Source of the DNA: Sphagnum compactum
Lineage: Eukaryota; Bryophyta; Sphagnopsida; Sphagnales
Length of the DNA stretch: 64,000 nucleotides
Reading direction: 5' to 3'
NCBI GenBank assembly: GCA_965153455.1
Contig: OZ234498.1
Span: 15,872,001 to 15,936,000 of the forward strand
Each line of letters opens with the position of its first letter. Position 1 is the stretch's first letter. The position numbers and the translations under genes were made by a program. Shown here one piece after another: positions 1-11,479 of this stretch. The notes under the pieces are model-generated. The model did not search any database. It saw only the letters and a program-made list of their open reading frames with translations, and had not been told where the DNA came from.

Positions 1-1447
1 CACACATTTCAATACCATGATACTCATAACATTGTGTGAAAATTGTGAATTGTTTACATATTGATACCACCTAGTATGAATTTTCATATTTTCACCCCAA
101 TACTTGTATTGCCATGGTATATGAATTTCAAAAAAAATCAAATACCCGTACCAAATGGGTATGTTAAAAATCCAATACTTGTTTTAACTTGAAAAGGGGG
201 CAGCAAACTACACACAACAACTTAAAACAACGCTAATCCAAGAAACATAGACATGTTCTAAACATTGGACAAAGTTTCATAAGAATATTCAGTGTCTTAG
301 CCCCATTGGTACCTTCACCATTTGTGAGTGAGACCTCTTAGTCACCATATTAAGCCCAAAAAATGTTAAAATTTGAACTCAAAAAACCTTAATTTAATCT
401 TAAACATAGGATATTTGTAAGATATAAAATTGATTTTGGTATTTTTAATCGATGTTAATTCACCAAGGTGTGTATTTGGAGGTCACTTTAATGTTTACCA
501 TTAACAAGAGGTGGGGCCTATCACTTTTCAAAATGCCCTCCTTTTCTCTTTTTACCTTTGTTTCTATTGATAGAAGTTGGGTATCAAATGATATACTAAA
601 ATTGAACTTTATTTTTACACTCAATAAAAATTTCAATAACATGTTTTACCAAAATCAGTTCCATTTCACCTAGGCCCTTACTCCAATAAAACCTATTGCT
701 TCTAGCTTTACTTTACATGCAAAGCATTTGGAGAAATTTCCTAAGTATATTTTGAAGGCACCTTCTATTCATGAACATTTCCAATTGGAGGGACCTTACA
801 CTCTAGGGGGAGGGGGGGCGGGGTCAATTTATGAATATTTAAGGTCCATTAACACCAAAAAATAACAAATCATTTGTAATTTAACAATATTCACACATGT
901 CCATGTCTATTGGTAGTTAGTTGATGTGTATTGCTTACGTGGCATATTAATAATGGGTTTATCAAGTCTTGATAACGTAATGTTAAAACATGTGTGTGTG
1001 AAGTTAAAAATCTTTCAAATTCTTAATTTTTCATTCATTCATGGTCTTAACAACATTGTTAAACTAACAAATAAAAAACAACTATGGTAAAATAACATTT
1101 TAATGTTATCACAATGTTTTGTTGCGAATAACCACGAAGAAATGTAAAACACCATTGCACTATTATGAAGACCTTGAAGATGTGTTTTGTTGAAAAAGTG
1201 ATGGTGCCAATTTCTAATGGCAATTTGCATGCAAACCCTTCATCACAAGTTGGAACATATTCACATGTAATAAATTCATACGTCATGACAACAAATTCAC
1301 AAGTGTCAACAATAAAGTCATAAGTTAAAGTGCAAGCGGAAACACAATTGAATGCATGTAGATTAGGAAGTGGTTGAGGTTGAGGTCAAGGCAAGAACAA
1401 AATAGGTTGTAATGGAAATGATAAAAAATCTATAAGTCCTCATCAAA
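1..1447. other. AT-rich intergenic sequence, no gene seen
   Basis: Only short, low-complexity open frames occur here and none resembles a known protein. The single distinctive feature is a guanine-rich run at 806-823. The right-hand end grades into the decayed transposon that starts near 1448. Confidence 0.6.
806..823 (+). repeat. G-run cluster with quadruplex potential
   Basis: The plus strand has runs of five, seven and four G separated by single A and C bases. Splitting the seven-run gives four G-tracts, enough for an intramolecular G-quadruplex. It stands alone in AT-rich DNA with no gene nearby. Confidence 0.5.
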
Positions 1448-2191
1448 GGCATGGCAACTAAAAAAAACATAAATGTTATCATTCATTTCTTGCAAACAAA
1501 CAAAACACATAATTATGAAACAAATAGTTTCAACCCATAAGCGCAAATGATTCCTACAATACGGCATTGGGACAAGATTGTTAAAAAGCTACAACAAAGG
1601 ACCAAAAGCAAATTTCCAAGGAACATAACAATGTGCAAAAATAAGTGGAATTTTGTAACTTTTAATTATTAAAATAATTTTGACTATCACAAAGGAACTG
1701 GGAATCATACCCAGTTTTGGGATTTGTTATTTGAAGATAAAAAAAGGTATCATTTATTTCATTTGACCAAGGAATTCTATGAATTTATTGAGTAATTTCA
1801 AGGAAAAAAGGCTGTCATTACTCCCTTGCATACCATGGATGCCAATGTTGGAGGCGACAAAGTTCAGAAACCAACACTACATACCAAGGATTCAATGTTC
1901 AAGGTGAAGAAATCCACAAACCAACACCTACATAAGAAACACATGATGAGAATGATGAATTTCAATCGCAAGATAACATCAACGAATTTCAAGATCCAAT
2001 TACAAAACATTCATGGCATGCCAAAAGCTACAAGTTTTGTGGATTTATCTAAAAACATAAAACTATTGTTAGGCAACACTTGCCAAACTACTAAGATCAA
2101 TCTTTTTAATAATCCTACAACACCTGCAAATAACAATATTGGAATCAAACAAAACCATGACAATGTTTTATCTCCTATCTTGAGCTTGTAA
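1448..2191 (+). pseudogene. Harbinger MYB/trihelix-like accessory protein remnant
   Basis: One plus frame reads almost continuously from about 1550 to the stop at 2189-2191, broken by stops near 1663 and 1794. It includes HWDKIVKKLQQRT, CKNKWN, DYHKGTGNHTQFWDL and EFYEFIE, the Trp/CKNKW pattern of trihelix or MYB-SANT-like DNA-binding domains. Upstream, around 1448-1500, another degenerate stretch resembles the first helix of that domain. In PIF/Harbinger elements such a protein helps the transposase reach DNA. The family call is by recollection of motifs; the stops make it a pseudogene. Confidence 0.6.
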
Positions 2192-2751
2192 ACATAAACA
2201 ACAAACTTCTTATGAATGCAATCATAGAAAATATTAGTGTTATGTAACTTGATACTCACGATAGCAACTTCAAGGAACGCCTACAATACTTCAAAACAAA
2301 GGACAAGAAAGTGCATTGAATGAGCAAGAACATTGTGACTATTTTTTCAAACCTAAGCATAGTTATGTGCCATGCATTCATCACGGATTAGGCACACATG
2401 CCTCCATTAGTTGCCATATTTAATTTTTTAAATGAAGAGGAGGAGAACATTGTAAAATGAAAACTTGAAATCACAAGAAGTAAAAAAATATTTTAACTAG
2501 GATGTTCATACAAGATATTGTTGATTTCAATTTTTCATCACCCAAAAAGGATTCTAGTAATTATATAAAGTTATCCAAAAAATTTATATTCAATCATTTG
2601 ATTTTTTTTCAATTTCAAATTTTGCAAATAATGTTTAGATCACATTACTTTTTTGGTTTTGATGCATTACGCACCATGTTAGTTATTCAAGAATCAAAGA
2701 AAATAAAAGTGTAGGCATTTTTTCAACTTTGTTTATGAATTTGTGGTCTTT

Positions 2752-3291
2752 GGTTCCCTAGGTATTATTTTAATGTAATTTTTTGGTTCATGCTTAAATT
2801 TTCCCCTATTTGTGAGGCAAGCTCATTTATTTGATTAACTTGATCATCAAATTGTTTCATGCCACCATTTTTTAATTCAACCACATTTTCTACATGCCAC
2901 TAAAACATTAACTCATCAATGTTTGCATCCTTACCATTTAGGATCATATTGCGTAAGATACAACAATAGACAATTACATAAAGGAGAAATAACACATTCA
3001 AATTGATCTTGATCATCATCTTTCGAAAGGTTTTTTTCAAGATACATCAACTACAACTTTGGCAAGAGAGTATTGTTTGTTGTACAAAGCTTTTAGAATT
3101 GAATGTTTGATAGTTGTTTGCTTGTGTGGTACCATCAACCACAAAAACAACAAATAGCTTTTGTCCCCAATCACATATGGCTTGAAACCTTCATGTGAAT
3201 TATGTTCATTGAACAAATATCCCCACATAGCTTTGTGGTAAATTGAAGATAGATGCAAAACTCTTGCATCATTCATAAACAACATCCCCAC
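2752..3291 (-). pseudogene. PIF/Harbinger transposase C-terminal remnant
   Basis: The minus strand from 3291 encodes MNDARVLHLSSIYHKA, then GFKPYVIGDKSYLLFLWLMV, then HSILKALYNKQYSLAKVVVD, and stops at 3037-3039. This matches the DDE_Tnp_4 (HARBI1-like) nuclease fold, with the GDxxY aspartate kept. The glutamate expected after VVV is lost at the stop. Beyond it, in shifted frames to about 2752, family-like text continues (NLNVLF, then QFDDQVNQINELASQIGENL). The 5' half of the gene is absent. It is inactive. Confidence 0.72.
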
Positions 3292-3563
3292 AAAATGTAA
3301 ATTAATTTTTTCATGTGATCAACAATGGCCTACAACTATATATTAATCCTATTTACATTTTTTTCATGTTTCCATTCCAATTGTCTTGAAGTTATGTCTA
3401 ACACTTTATTGTTGTGATGTCCTTAACAACTATTAACACTATAATTATGTTTCAATTAAATTTTAAGTCGAACACATGATCACTATAACATTTCATTTTA
3501 GTTATTACCGTTGTGCATTATGAACTTCATCACAAACTTCCCATCCCACGATTTGATAATGGA

Positions 3564-3757
3564 AATCATGTGAAAATTGTTCTTTCATGATTCATGTTTT
3601 TTGCACACAAATGTTGTGTGTCTAAAACACATACAATGCACGTATAAGTAGCATAAAACAGAACCACACTTATATGTGCATCATACGTGTTTTAGATGCA
3701 TAACATTTGTGTGCAAAAAACACGAACCTATGAAATAACAAATTTCATGCAAATTTT
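3564..3757. repeat. Long imperfect inverted repeat (hairpin)
   Basis: The left arm at 3593-3649 and right arm at 3668-3724 are 57-bp inverted copies, roughly 88% matched, separated by 18 nt. Weaker complementarity extends the arms to about 3564 and 3757. The core shared block is TTTTTTGCACACAAATGTT and its complement. It could be a MITE-like palindrome or a small-RNA hairpin; there is no coding potential. Confidence 0.75.
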
Positions 3758-3936
3758 GAATGAACCTATGAAGCCAATAAGTTTGTGACACTCTATGGAA
3801 AGTCAAGCCTATCACTTTCTATGAGGCCCATGATTGCTTAAGTAATGCATATTTTAATTAAATTCATTTCACTATCACAAACTTTGAATTACTCCAATTG
3901 TTGTTAGAATATATCATGATTTGTCCATGTTTTTAA

Positions 3937-4110
3937 TCTTTGATTTTTAAATTGAGCTTTGTGTACGTGTGATTTATGGATTCCACAAAAGTTGCATTCA
4001 TTTTTTCATGTTTATGTTTTTTTCTCTTTGATTTTTAAATTGAACTTTGTGAATGTGATTTATAAATTCCACAAGAGTTGCAGTCCTTTGGAATGAGTTT
4101 AGTTCACTTG
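3937..4110. repeat. Two-copy direct repeat, 88-bp period
   Basis: The block beginning TCTTTGATTTTTAAATTGA at 3937 recurs at 4025. Each copy continues through a 'gatttat.gattccaca.aagttgca' segment. It looks like a simple local duplication in AT-rich DNA. Confidence 0.65.
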
Positions 4111-7100
4111 TGATTTGTCCATGATGCACCATTTTCATTAGGAGGATTTTGGAAAGAAATAACTAAGTTCATGATTAAGATTTTTAATCATATTGGAAAA
4201 TTTTGATTATGGTCTTTAAAATTGTGTTAAATATGTTTTTTGGACATGTAGTTATGTTAGACATGCCATGGCAATCCATTGTATTGTTTTGGATGAGTGT
4301 CTACTTGGTAAGGGGAAATAAATTTAACCTCATCATGGCAATGGTTTTATTGTTGAGGGTACAAAAATAAAATAGAATGTAAAATCAATTAATCAATTTT
4401 GAAATTTGGTCATGTCATTATTTACAACAATAAAATCATAAATGCCAACTTGTTTCATTTGATTACTTATTTAGGTCGCAAATATGGAATGTCAAAACAG
4501 GGAATTAAACTTTTTACACAATCACAAACTAAGTCCTTAACATCCAACCACAATTGTCACATAAATGTGAACATGTATATTTCAAATCTTGCACATTATC
4601 ATATAATTATTTCATAATATAAAATATTTAAATAATATTTCATTTTGGTTTATAAATATATTTTTAATCTCATAATTATAATTATTTTTATCATTTATTT
4701 GACTTCATATTTGAATAAATTCAATAAATCTAAAAATTTTAATAAAAAAACTCAAATGTAATTTTTAAAGTTTTGATTTGTGCCATAGATTCAAATTTAA
4801 TCTTAATTAAAAAAATTAAAAATTTAAAAAAATAATGAAATTAATTCACTTTCTAAATTTCCATAAACTTTTTAATCACTTTAATTTCAAATTTTCAAGT
4901 TCAATTACATCAACTTATTTATTTAAAAAATTTCAATGTAAATTTTTAATGACAAATATACACCTACATCTCACATGTTTTATTTTAAAAATTTCATTCA
5001 ACTGTCATTGATTAAACCTCATGTAATAATTATTAAAAATTAATACTAAATATGCAAATGATTAAATTGAAGACATATATAATCACAAATCATTGTAATC
5101 ATGGATTCATGTTTATCATGTGTGATGTTATTTCCTAATTTTTTTTTATTGAGTTTATGAATTATAAATTGGATGGGAATACATTTGAAAACGATTTAAT
5201 TGCCATGTTAAACATTCACATGGTGGACCAAAACATTTTGTTCAAGATTATTGAGTCATTAAGTGTTAAGTGAAATTTTAATATAATAAATACATTCATT
5301 CATTAGTAATAAGTTCTATAACATTATGATTAATAACTTTGCCACATAAGTTGATAGTTGAAAACATGTTTTTACAGTCATATCTTTAATTGTTATGAAT
5401 TATTAGTTGTTTATGAAGTGGTCACATAATTATTTTTTTAATGTTTACCCCAAATATGCATTAACCACCCTCTTTCTGAGTTTGTGTAAATTGATTTCAT
5501 TTTGAATTCTTACTTGTGAGCTTGTCTTAATCCCATCTTGGAGTTTTCACCCTTGTTTGTTTCGAGAGTTAGGGATTGCGCCTTCAGGTTCAAAGTTGGC
5601 AATTGGCAAAGTTCAATATCATTTACTTAAAGCTATGTCAATATATGCTTTGGTGTAAAATTTTAATTATGCATTATCATAGTACCTTTTCAGGTTTGGC
5701 AATAATTATATTATTTTTTAAAATGCTGAAATTTTAGAAAATTAAGATCTCTTCATGTTCAAAATTTTAAAAACTATTGTTTATTAAAGCTGAAATTTGT
5801 TTATTGGTGTTTTTTATGTGCCTGATATTACAACCTTGCAGAAAACTATGTTATTATGCTGCAAGGTTTTCAAAAAAATTCTTTTTTTTATTTGTGTATG
5901 CAATAAATCTAAAAAGTAAACCCTCCTTTTCAATGCCTGCTGGCATGCCAATGGTTAGTGTAATCTTTCTTATAGGGGAGGTTTTGGGATCAAAACTTGT
6001 GTTATGATACAAAATGTTTTTCATCACCAATGTTCTTTAATTTAAATAAATATTCAGTCAAAATTTCAAAAAAATATTTTTTTGCGCCAAAATCAAATTT
6101 TCAAAAAAATAAATTATTCGACAATAAAATGCCGAACTTGAAAAGATATTATGATATAAATATCATCATTTGGTTTTATGATTTCCCAAGAGTGTGTGGG
6201 GTTTGATGTATGGCCTAATATTCATTAAAAATCAATTATCTCATGACATTATTTGGTGAAATGTTTTGGCAATTTCAAGTTAAACTTGTTTGTGGGGCTA
6301 ACGTTTTAATATTTTTCATTATGATTAATGCCACTCTTATAGTCTTTGTAGGTAACTATTCATTTTGTTTTTGCAAGTTGGACCATTATGCAATATATGA
6401 AAATTAGTTTCCATGACCACTTCAAAAATTTGATTTGATTTCATGGTTGTAGTTTCCATGTTGTGTTTAAAATCGACCATCTCCAAATTTGCTTCATGCT
6501 CATAGCTTTTTACATTGATGAAGTGATGGTATTAAAGTTTGCCCAATTAGGCTATTTTTGTTTTCTTTGATTTTGTGACTACATCAAAACATGACATCCA
6601 TGACTACATTCATACAAATACATAATCAATCAAGACATGTTTATTATCACATTGCATTTCAATTTTGTGTCTACCTTCAAGTTTGTGTGAATTCTATTAT
6701 TCATTTTGTTTGTATATTACATTGCATTGTATTCAAAGTTGGAACGTGCAAGTTTATCTTTCTAAGTAGGTTTTTGTTTATGCATCTCTACAAATTTCAA
6801 GAGGTTTATAAAGTGGTAGTAACTCAATACAAGGACTACAAGTTTTTTTGTCTATGCATATCTACAAGTTTACAAGATTGTTTCAAGTTTCTATATTTAT
6901 GTATGTATGTTTATAAATTGCATTGCATTGTAGAATTCTTTCATTGTTACTTGTTGAGATTAATTGAAATTGAATGAAGTTACTTGTTGCCATTTGTGTT
7001 TGTAGGTGTTGGAGTAGGTTGATTATGACAACATTGCAACAACGACAATGGAATGGGAGCAAGGTGATTATGGCAACAACAATGATGGAGTGGGAACAAA

Positions 7101-9606
7101 TGGACTATAATAACGATAATGGAGTGTTGATTGCAATAGTAGTGGTGATAGAATGTTGATTGTAGCATCAAAATAGGTTGATTGTTGTGATCAAGTACAT
7201 CCAATTGTAGCGATGTTGTATAGTAGATTGTAACACTTGTAAATTGCAATAGTGCATGCTTAATTTTAATGTTATAGCATAAATTGGAATGCTTGTTTGT
7301 AGTTTGTTGTAAAGGACATTAATAAAAAACTTTGATAAAGAGGGTGATGGAGAGAGAAGGTTTTGCAATGGTTTTTGAACATTCAAAGGTTCTTGTGATG
7401 GTGTTCAAATCATGAGAAGGCGCAATGATGCATTAACATCAAGATAATTGGACATTTTTCATGGCTTCACAAAACATTGGTGTTACAACTCAAGTTCTTT
7501 CAACATTTTTTCCTATAACTTAGACCTTTTATTCTCTTTGACTTGTACTCTTGGTTTTGTCAAGTTCATTTTTCCATAATGCAAATTGTTTTGATTTTAT
7601 GGGTTTGATTTTTCACTTTGCATTTTACACACTTCCTCACATAGAAGATTCATTTGTTAGTTGAAGGAGCCTTCTAATGAACACATGCAAACCTTCCACC
7701 ATTTGAATTAATGTTACATTGTAGAAGGCATGGTCCCATGAGATTACAACATTGGGCTATCATAGTTGAAGCTATAGCCTTCAAATTAGGGGAGCCCATT
7801 GGGAACACACCTCCCCCCTACATTTGTTTCCTAAAAATAGAAAACCTAATACATTCACCAATGATTAGGAATTCCATAATTAACAATGGTTTGTGAAACA
7901 TGAATGAATTGTAAAGGATGCAAGCTATCTTGTTTGTTTAATAACAATGGCAATACGAAGCTCATTGTCTTGAACATTTCAATTAGCATTCACAAATTTT
8001 TACCATGGCATCTTAATGGTCTTATTACATGATATTGCCCACCCATTCCCTACTATTAACAAAAGCAATAAATGCACTCTAACATGTCATCACAAACCTA
8101 TTTCATTGAACTGTCAAAGATGCCATCAATAAGTCACATCCATGCATCATTTAATACAAAGATTCGATTTGGAAGAAGGGTTTTGTAGTGAAAACACATT
8201 TAATTGCTTACCTTTCACCTACTAAGCTTGGTTCTACACTAAGATTATCAAGTACATAGTTGGGGACACTCCGATGTCAAAGATTCCCAAAGTCATGAGA
8301 TACTATCTTGGTTGGAACCCTAAGGATGCAATCAAAAAAATTTGAAAAATGCATGTTTTGCAGTTGGTCAAACTTGGGATGAACATCTTGAGCTTGTAAA
8401 AAATGGTACTATCTTGAACATATCATCCACCTTACAAAACCATTTGAAGTTGTGACCCAATATTGAACACCACAAGTGCAAAATGTTGTGGAGGATACAT
8501 TTGAGAATTGTTTTTTGCAAAACCTCTCGCATGTTTTGCAGAGTTTAGAACTGCAACACACACACAATCCAGACAACCTCCATTCTTAATACTTCTGATT
8601 TACGGACCTAATACTCATCAAAATGTTGACAATTGCAAAATTTATTCAGGTGCAACTACTGTTGGTCAACAAGCAGCTTTGAATGAACAAACATCCAACC
8701 CAAAAGATAGAAAAATAGACCATATCAGATCCTTCTTATAGTATTCATTTATGTTTCCAAGTACCCAAGAAGAAACCCCAAGATGCCCAGGGAAGGGCAA
8801 GAAAACCCACACAAACTTTCTGCTGGCATCTTATATCTTGATACCCTAGTTGGTGGAAAAGACTCTCAAGAAGGACTATCTGTCAACTTTAACCGTTTGA
8901 AAAACCAAGAATTCCAGTAGTGCAATATTGCTCTAGTATTAGGGTTTGAAAATACTAGGGAGGGACTAGATGAGTCTACTATTAAGGTTTAGGGGTTTTG
9001 GTTGATATTAGGCAATTCATTCTTGTTGCTTTTCTAGTATCAACTTTATACTGGGGAACCTTAGGTTGGCAGCCATGGTGGTCCTTGCCTTTTCAATGTG
9101 GTGCAGGTTGTGCCATTGTTTGCCATTGGTCTTTTAGTGTTTGTAGTTTGTAGGTTGTATGCATGTTGCTTGCCCCCGTTTATCTAAATACTCTCCATAG
9201 ACTTCTTAATAAAAGATACCCAGATCATGTACATTACAGTTAATCCAAATACCAAGTTTTCACCTGGAAATTTAAGCTTGTGATTCAAAGCAATTGGGAT
9301 TCCAAACCAACTAGTCAATCCAAGCTCCTCTATAAGGAATTATAGCATGATCAAATATTTCAGATCACTATAAGAGCAATTTGTCGACAATTGCTGATTT
9401 TCCTCCACTTTTTTCTTTTTCCGCAACACATGGAAGCCATTTTTCTTTCATTGTGGGGTTCCGAGACTTTGATTGCTTCATGCCAATCTATGCTTGAAAC
9501 CTTGGGCAGATTGGGGGCTAGGCAACAAGAAATAATCTTCCACAAAACTTCACTATCAAGATGCACAAATATCACAAAAAACCATCTGGTCATTTCAGGC
9601 ATTGCA
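4111..9606. other. AT-rich intergenic sequence, no gene recognised
   Basis: About 5.5 kb with only short frames. The longest (6591-6977 plus, 128 codons) has biased Phe/Tyr/Cys composition and no recognisable motif. The part from about 8.5 kb is less AT-rich and probably holds the 3' untranslated region of the minus-strand PDI gene, but I see no clear poly(A) signal. Confidence 0.5.
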
Positions 9607-9623
9607 CTCACCTGGTCGTTGTT

Positions 9624-11168
9624 TTAGTCCTCCTTGTCAACAGCCGAAGTCTGAGAAAGAGCTTGTGCTGCAGATCTCAAATCCTCCCATCTTTTTTGAG
9701 TCACCACAGGTGGTCTTCCTTCTCCTCCAGCAGCAGCATCATTGACGTCAACATGCCTGTCATCAGTGAAGGCACTCCAATCGAGACTTGACAAGAGGGT
9801 ATACAGGATTGCAGCAATGAGAATGGCATAAGTTAGGGTAAGACCAATGTTTTCAGTGGCGCGCTCGTACAAGGAAGGACCCTTAAGCTTGTGTCTTGGG
9901 ATGCTTCTGTCTTTGAAACCTTGCAGCAGTATTGAGATCTCCAATTCAATCGAGTCCCCAACAAATGCAGCTGGATTGTCACTGCAAACATAGAATTGCC
10001 CATCCCAGATAACCATTGTGGGAAGAAGAAGCTGCTCCTTGGAAGGGGAGGAGGAGGATTTGGATTTGGATTTGGGTTTGGCAAGAACCTTGAATGGGCG
10101 TATGAATGCAGGCCACTCAGAAGCAACGACATGAGCAAAAACAAAACTCCGATGTGCAGGAGCAGCAGCTTTCATCTTCCTGAGAAAGCTCTTGGACACT
10201 GGTGTGGTGATGTCAGTCTCCAGAATTGCCAGTGCAATGGGTCTTCCATCCTCTTGCAATTGCTTCACATTCTCCATGGATACTACTGATGTCACCAATG
10301 GCAGCAAGTTCTGCTCCACAAACTCCACCACGTCTGCTTCTTCAAACGGACCATAAAACACAATCCTGTCGCCATCCTCGACCAACTCTCCTCCTCCTCC
10401 TTGCTGCTGTGAAAACACAACGATGGCAGGGCTTTTGTCGAAGTCGAAATCGACCATGGCACGCTGTGAGAAGTCCTCGACCATCGCAAACCAAGCTCTG
10501 GTGCGATGCTTATGTGCCAGCTTCTGGAAAAAACCCTCAACAAGTTCTGTTTCAAGCCCGAATCCAACGAAGACAGGAAGTTCGGGACCACTACCAGCAA
10601 CAGAGGATGTGAGAAACTTGCGGAAAGCAAGCTCGTCCGAGAAAACCTCAAGCTCCGGAGCTGACAAGCGTCTCAAGTAGGACACCATCGCTCTCGCCTG
10701 TCGCGGGCCGTTGTAATCCGTTGGAAATCCATTGATGAAGAACTTGAGCGTCGGGTACATGCTAATGTCGAATTGGGAAGCGATCTTCGCGTACTTCTCG
10801 ACATTGATCTTGGCCAAAACCAAAGAAGACTGCTGCTGCTGCTGCTGCTGTTGTGAGGAGTCCGAGTCCTCGCCGCCGAGTATCGCAGCAGCTGCGTCTA
10901 GCTCAGGAGCCAGACGCTTGCAATGGGCACACCAAGGCGCATAGAAATCCACCAAGATGTAATCATACTTTGCAATCGTCGCGTCGAAGCTCTCATCCGT
11001 GAGCTCAACAACACGTCCGTAGTAGAATCCTCCATCTCCTCCTCCTTCCTTCTTCACCACATTCTTCTTCCCTGAACACATCCCCCCCTTGCCACCTTGA
11101 AGCAGCAGCAACAGCGCTACTAGACATGGCCCGATCCATCGCCACAAACTCCACACGACTACTGCCAT
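9624..11168 (-). CDS. PDIL5-2: Membrane-anchored protein disulfide isomerase, PDIL5-2 type
   Basis: This is a thiol-disulfide oxidoreductase expected in the ER, where it forms or rearranges disulfides in client proteins. The 514-residue protein starts at the ATG at 11168; the longer upstream frame has no ATG. Residues 1-32 form a hydrophobic signal peptide. A single thioredoxin domain follows, with YAPWCAHCKR (active site CAHC, residues 80-83) and the cis-proline loop SMYPT (Pro139). The middle is a redox-inactive thioredoxin-like region. One membrane helix (about 442-462) precedes a 52-residue tail without KDEL, so it is a type I membrane protein like Arabidopsis PDI8/PDIL5-2. It exceeds that ~440-residue family because of low-complexity inserts, including eight Gln (106-113) and a Lys/Ser-rich stretch. 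The coding region is intronless, but a perfect donor, CAG|GTGAGT, lies 12 nt after the stop. It shares a promoter region with JMJ20. Confidence 0.92.
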   Translation of the reverse strand: MAVVVWSLWRWIGPCLVALLLLLQGGKGGMCSGKKNVVKKEGGGDGGFYYGRVVELTDESFDATIAKYDYILVDFYAPWCAHCKRLAPELDAAAAILGGEDSDSSQQQQQQQQSSLVLAKINVEKYAKIASQFDISMYPTLKFFINGFPTDYNGPRQARAMVSYLRRLSAPELEVFSDELAFRKFLTSSVAGSGPELPVFVGFGLETELVEGFFQKLAHKHRTRAWFAMVEDFSQRAMVDFDFDKSPAIVVFSQQQGGGGELVEDGDRIVFYGPFEEADVVEFVEQNLLPLVTSVVSMENVKQLQEDGRPIALAILETDITTPVSKSFLRKMKAAAPAHRSFVFAHVVASEWPAFIRPFKVLAKPKSKSKSSSSPSKEQLLLPTMVIWDGQFYVCSDNPAAFVGDSIELEISILLQGFKDRSIPRHKLKGPSLYERATENIGLTLTYAILIAAILYTLLSSLDWSAFTDDRHVDVNDAAAGGEGRPPVVTQKRWEDLRSAAQALSQTSAVDKED

Positions 11169-11479
11169 GGCACGACAAAGCCAGAAAGAGCGGCAGAGAC
11201 AAACCCTACCCACAAGAAGAAGGAGGAGGAGGAGAAGAAGCTTGGGTGCAGCAGCCCTAGCTCCATTGCTTCCATGCCAAAGGTGACATCTTCATTGACC
11301 TAATCTCTTATCTCCGATGCTATTCGGAGCTCCTTCTCTTCGTCCTCGAGCTCGAAGACAAACCAGGAATTAGGGTTTCAAGGCCGCAATCTGGAAGAGA
11401 GAGGTTGAATGTTCTTGTGCATGATGTTGTTGCGGAGACGAGGGTGGTTGTAGAAGTAGCAGCAGCAGCAATAGTTCTA
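11169..11479. promoter_or_regulatory. Bidirectional promoter between PDI and JMJ20
   Basis: Only 311 bp separate the divergent start codons. The segment is GC-richer than its surroundings, contains GGAGGA-type purine runs and a telo-box (TTAGGGTTT at 11370-11378, read in plus orientation). Both 5' UTRs must lie here. No clear TATA box is visible in either direction. Confidence 0.65.

Larger units (their letters stand above)
1448..3291. mobile_element. Decayed PIF/Harbinger DNA transposon
   Basis: Two degenerate coding regions face each other: a trihelix/MYB-SANT-like protein on plus (1448-2191) and a DDE transposase on minus (about 2752-3291). PIF/Harbinger elements are known to carry exactly this pair, transposase plus MYB-like accessory protein. 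Both frames contain stops or frameshifts, so the copy is dead. I could not place terminal inverted repeats or a three-base target duplication. Confidence 0.65.

Noticed and set aside
6591-6977. 128-codon plus-strand open frame
   Set aside because: Biased Phe/Tyr/Cys composition, no motif and no promoter-like context.
9833-10651. Several frames on both strands of 85-128 codons
   Set aside because: They are shadows of the GC-rich PDIL5-2 coding region.
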